Source: Cristatella mucedo (lineage: Eukaryota > Bryozoa > Phylactolaemata > Cristatellidae). From it: a stretch of DNA of 64,000 nucleotides. Below are positions 63,814-64,000 of the stretch, one piece after another (within the stretch, counting starts at the first letter, position 1; every line of letters starts with the position of its first letter). The stretch covers positions 455,001 through 519,000 of the forward strand of contig WPIO01000168.1 of assembly GCA_009760855.2 (NCBI GenBank), written 5' to 3'. The notes under the pieces are model-generated. The model had not been told where the DNA came from, searched no databases, and saw only the letters and a program-made list of their open reading frames with translations. Position numbers and translations under genes: made by a program.

Positions 63814-64000
63814 CACTTTTCATATGCTGTAAGGGAAGCATGTCAACATGGTTAGTGATTGCATGCACAGCATCACCACGCATTAGCACACGAATGACAA
63901 TGCACACAGATCCAGTAAATGCTATGACGAGCAGGTGCGATCTTTACTTCATTTTTAATTTCGTGAAGTCAGGGGTTCGTCACATCAGTCGGGAGTTAGT
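63706..64000 (-). mobile_element. LINE-B 3' end with internal TC expansion
   Basis: 3' hairpin 'ggatcatcagagaacttgatctc', a 66-bp TC run, then 'ggcacttttcatatgctgtaaggg' and the 3' UTR and C-terminal region. It runs off the window. Confidence 0.75.
63746..63811. repeat. (TC)n microsatellite
   Basis: 33 TC units occupying the place of 'ctctttctag' in the LINE-B 3' end. Confidence 0.95.

Noticed and set aside
1-64000. CRISPR arrays, prokaryotic operons, integrated phage
   Set aside because: No regularly spaced direct repeats with unique spacers, no tightly packed genes and no ribosome-binding sites. All features are those of an animal genome.

Overview
The window is animal nuclear DNA. It has no operons, and its simple repeats, non-LTR retrotransposons and tRNA-derived SINEs point to a large, repeat-rich invertebrate genome. 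I cannot name the species from the sequence. Most of the 64 kb is layered retrotransposon remains. I use working labels. LINE-A and LINE-B are two L2/CR1-like LINE families: each has an RT domain followed by the conserved C-terminal 'HWLPV…FGDRAFS…WNSLP' region. LINE-A ends in (ATTAC)n-type repeats and LINE-B in (ATT)n. SINE-1 has a tRNA-like head and an ATTT-rich tail. SINE-2 has a tRNA-like head and a tail that copies the LINE-B 3' hairpin.

Layout. 1-11.5 kb: nested LINEs, including one LINE-A (5.0-10.1 kb) split by a LINE-B and by a second, inverted LINE-A that itself carries a SINE-1. 11.8-13.35 kb: a CpG-rich island with a tandem duplication, a CRE, a YY1-type site and a possible first-exon donor; this is the best promoter candidate. 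13.6-33.6 kb: LINE-A/LINE-B fragments on both strands, SINEs, and one end of a hAT (Charlie/SPIN-like) transposon at 29.7 kb. 33.6-39 kb: a sparse region with a candidate small exon, a ~400 bp inverted duplication (36.16-36.56 and 38.31-38.70 kb) and a cluster of five CACGTG sites. 39-47 kb: more LINEs, including the best-preserved LINE-B reverse transcriptase (45.4-47.2 kb). 47-50 kb: GC-rich, Ala/Gln/CTG-rich sequence that may hold an alternative first exon. 50-56 kb: LINE-B, LINE-A, SINE-1 copies with clear target-site duplications, and a 20-bp minisatellite. 57.2-61.1 kb: a GC-rich domain holding the only convincing host coding exon. 61.1-64 kb: intron-like sequence with more LINE debris.

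The one strong host gene is a ~955-codon plus-strand exon at 58174-61041. It encodes a low-complexity Gln/Ala/Ser/Gly-rich protein with two CtBP-binding-type motifs (PLDLS, PLDLT), so it looks like a transcriptional corepressor or transcription factor. It runs into a strong splice donor at 61038, so the gene continues beyond the window. The CpG island at 12-13 kb could be its promoter, 45 kb upstream across a transposon-filled intron, but that link is inference.

No complete, intact transposon and no functional tRNA, rRNA or CRISPR was found. The most informative structure is the retrotransposon ecology: conserved 3' hairpins, a SINE that shares the LINE-B tail, insertions with clean target-site duplications, and a 61-bp insertion made only of the LINE-B tail.
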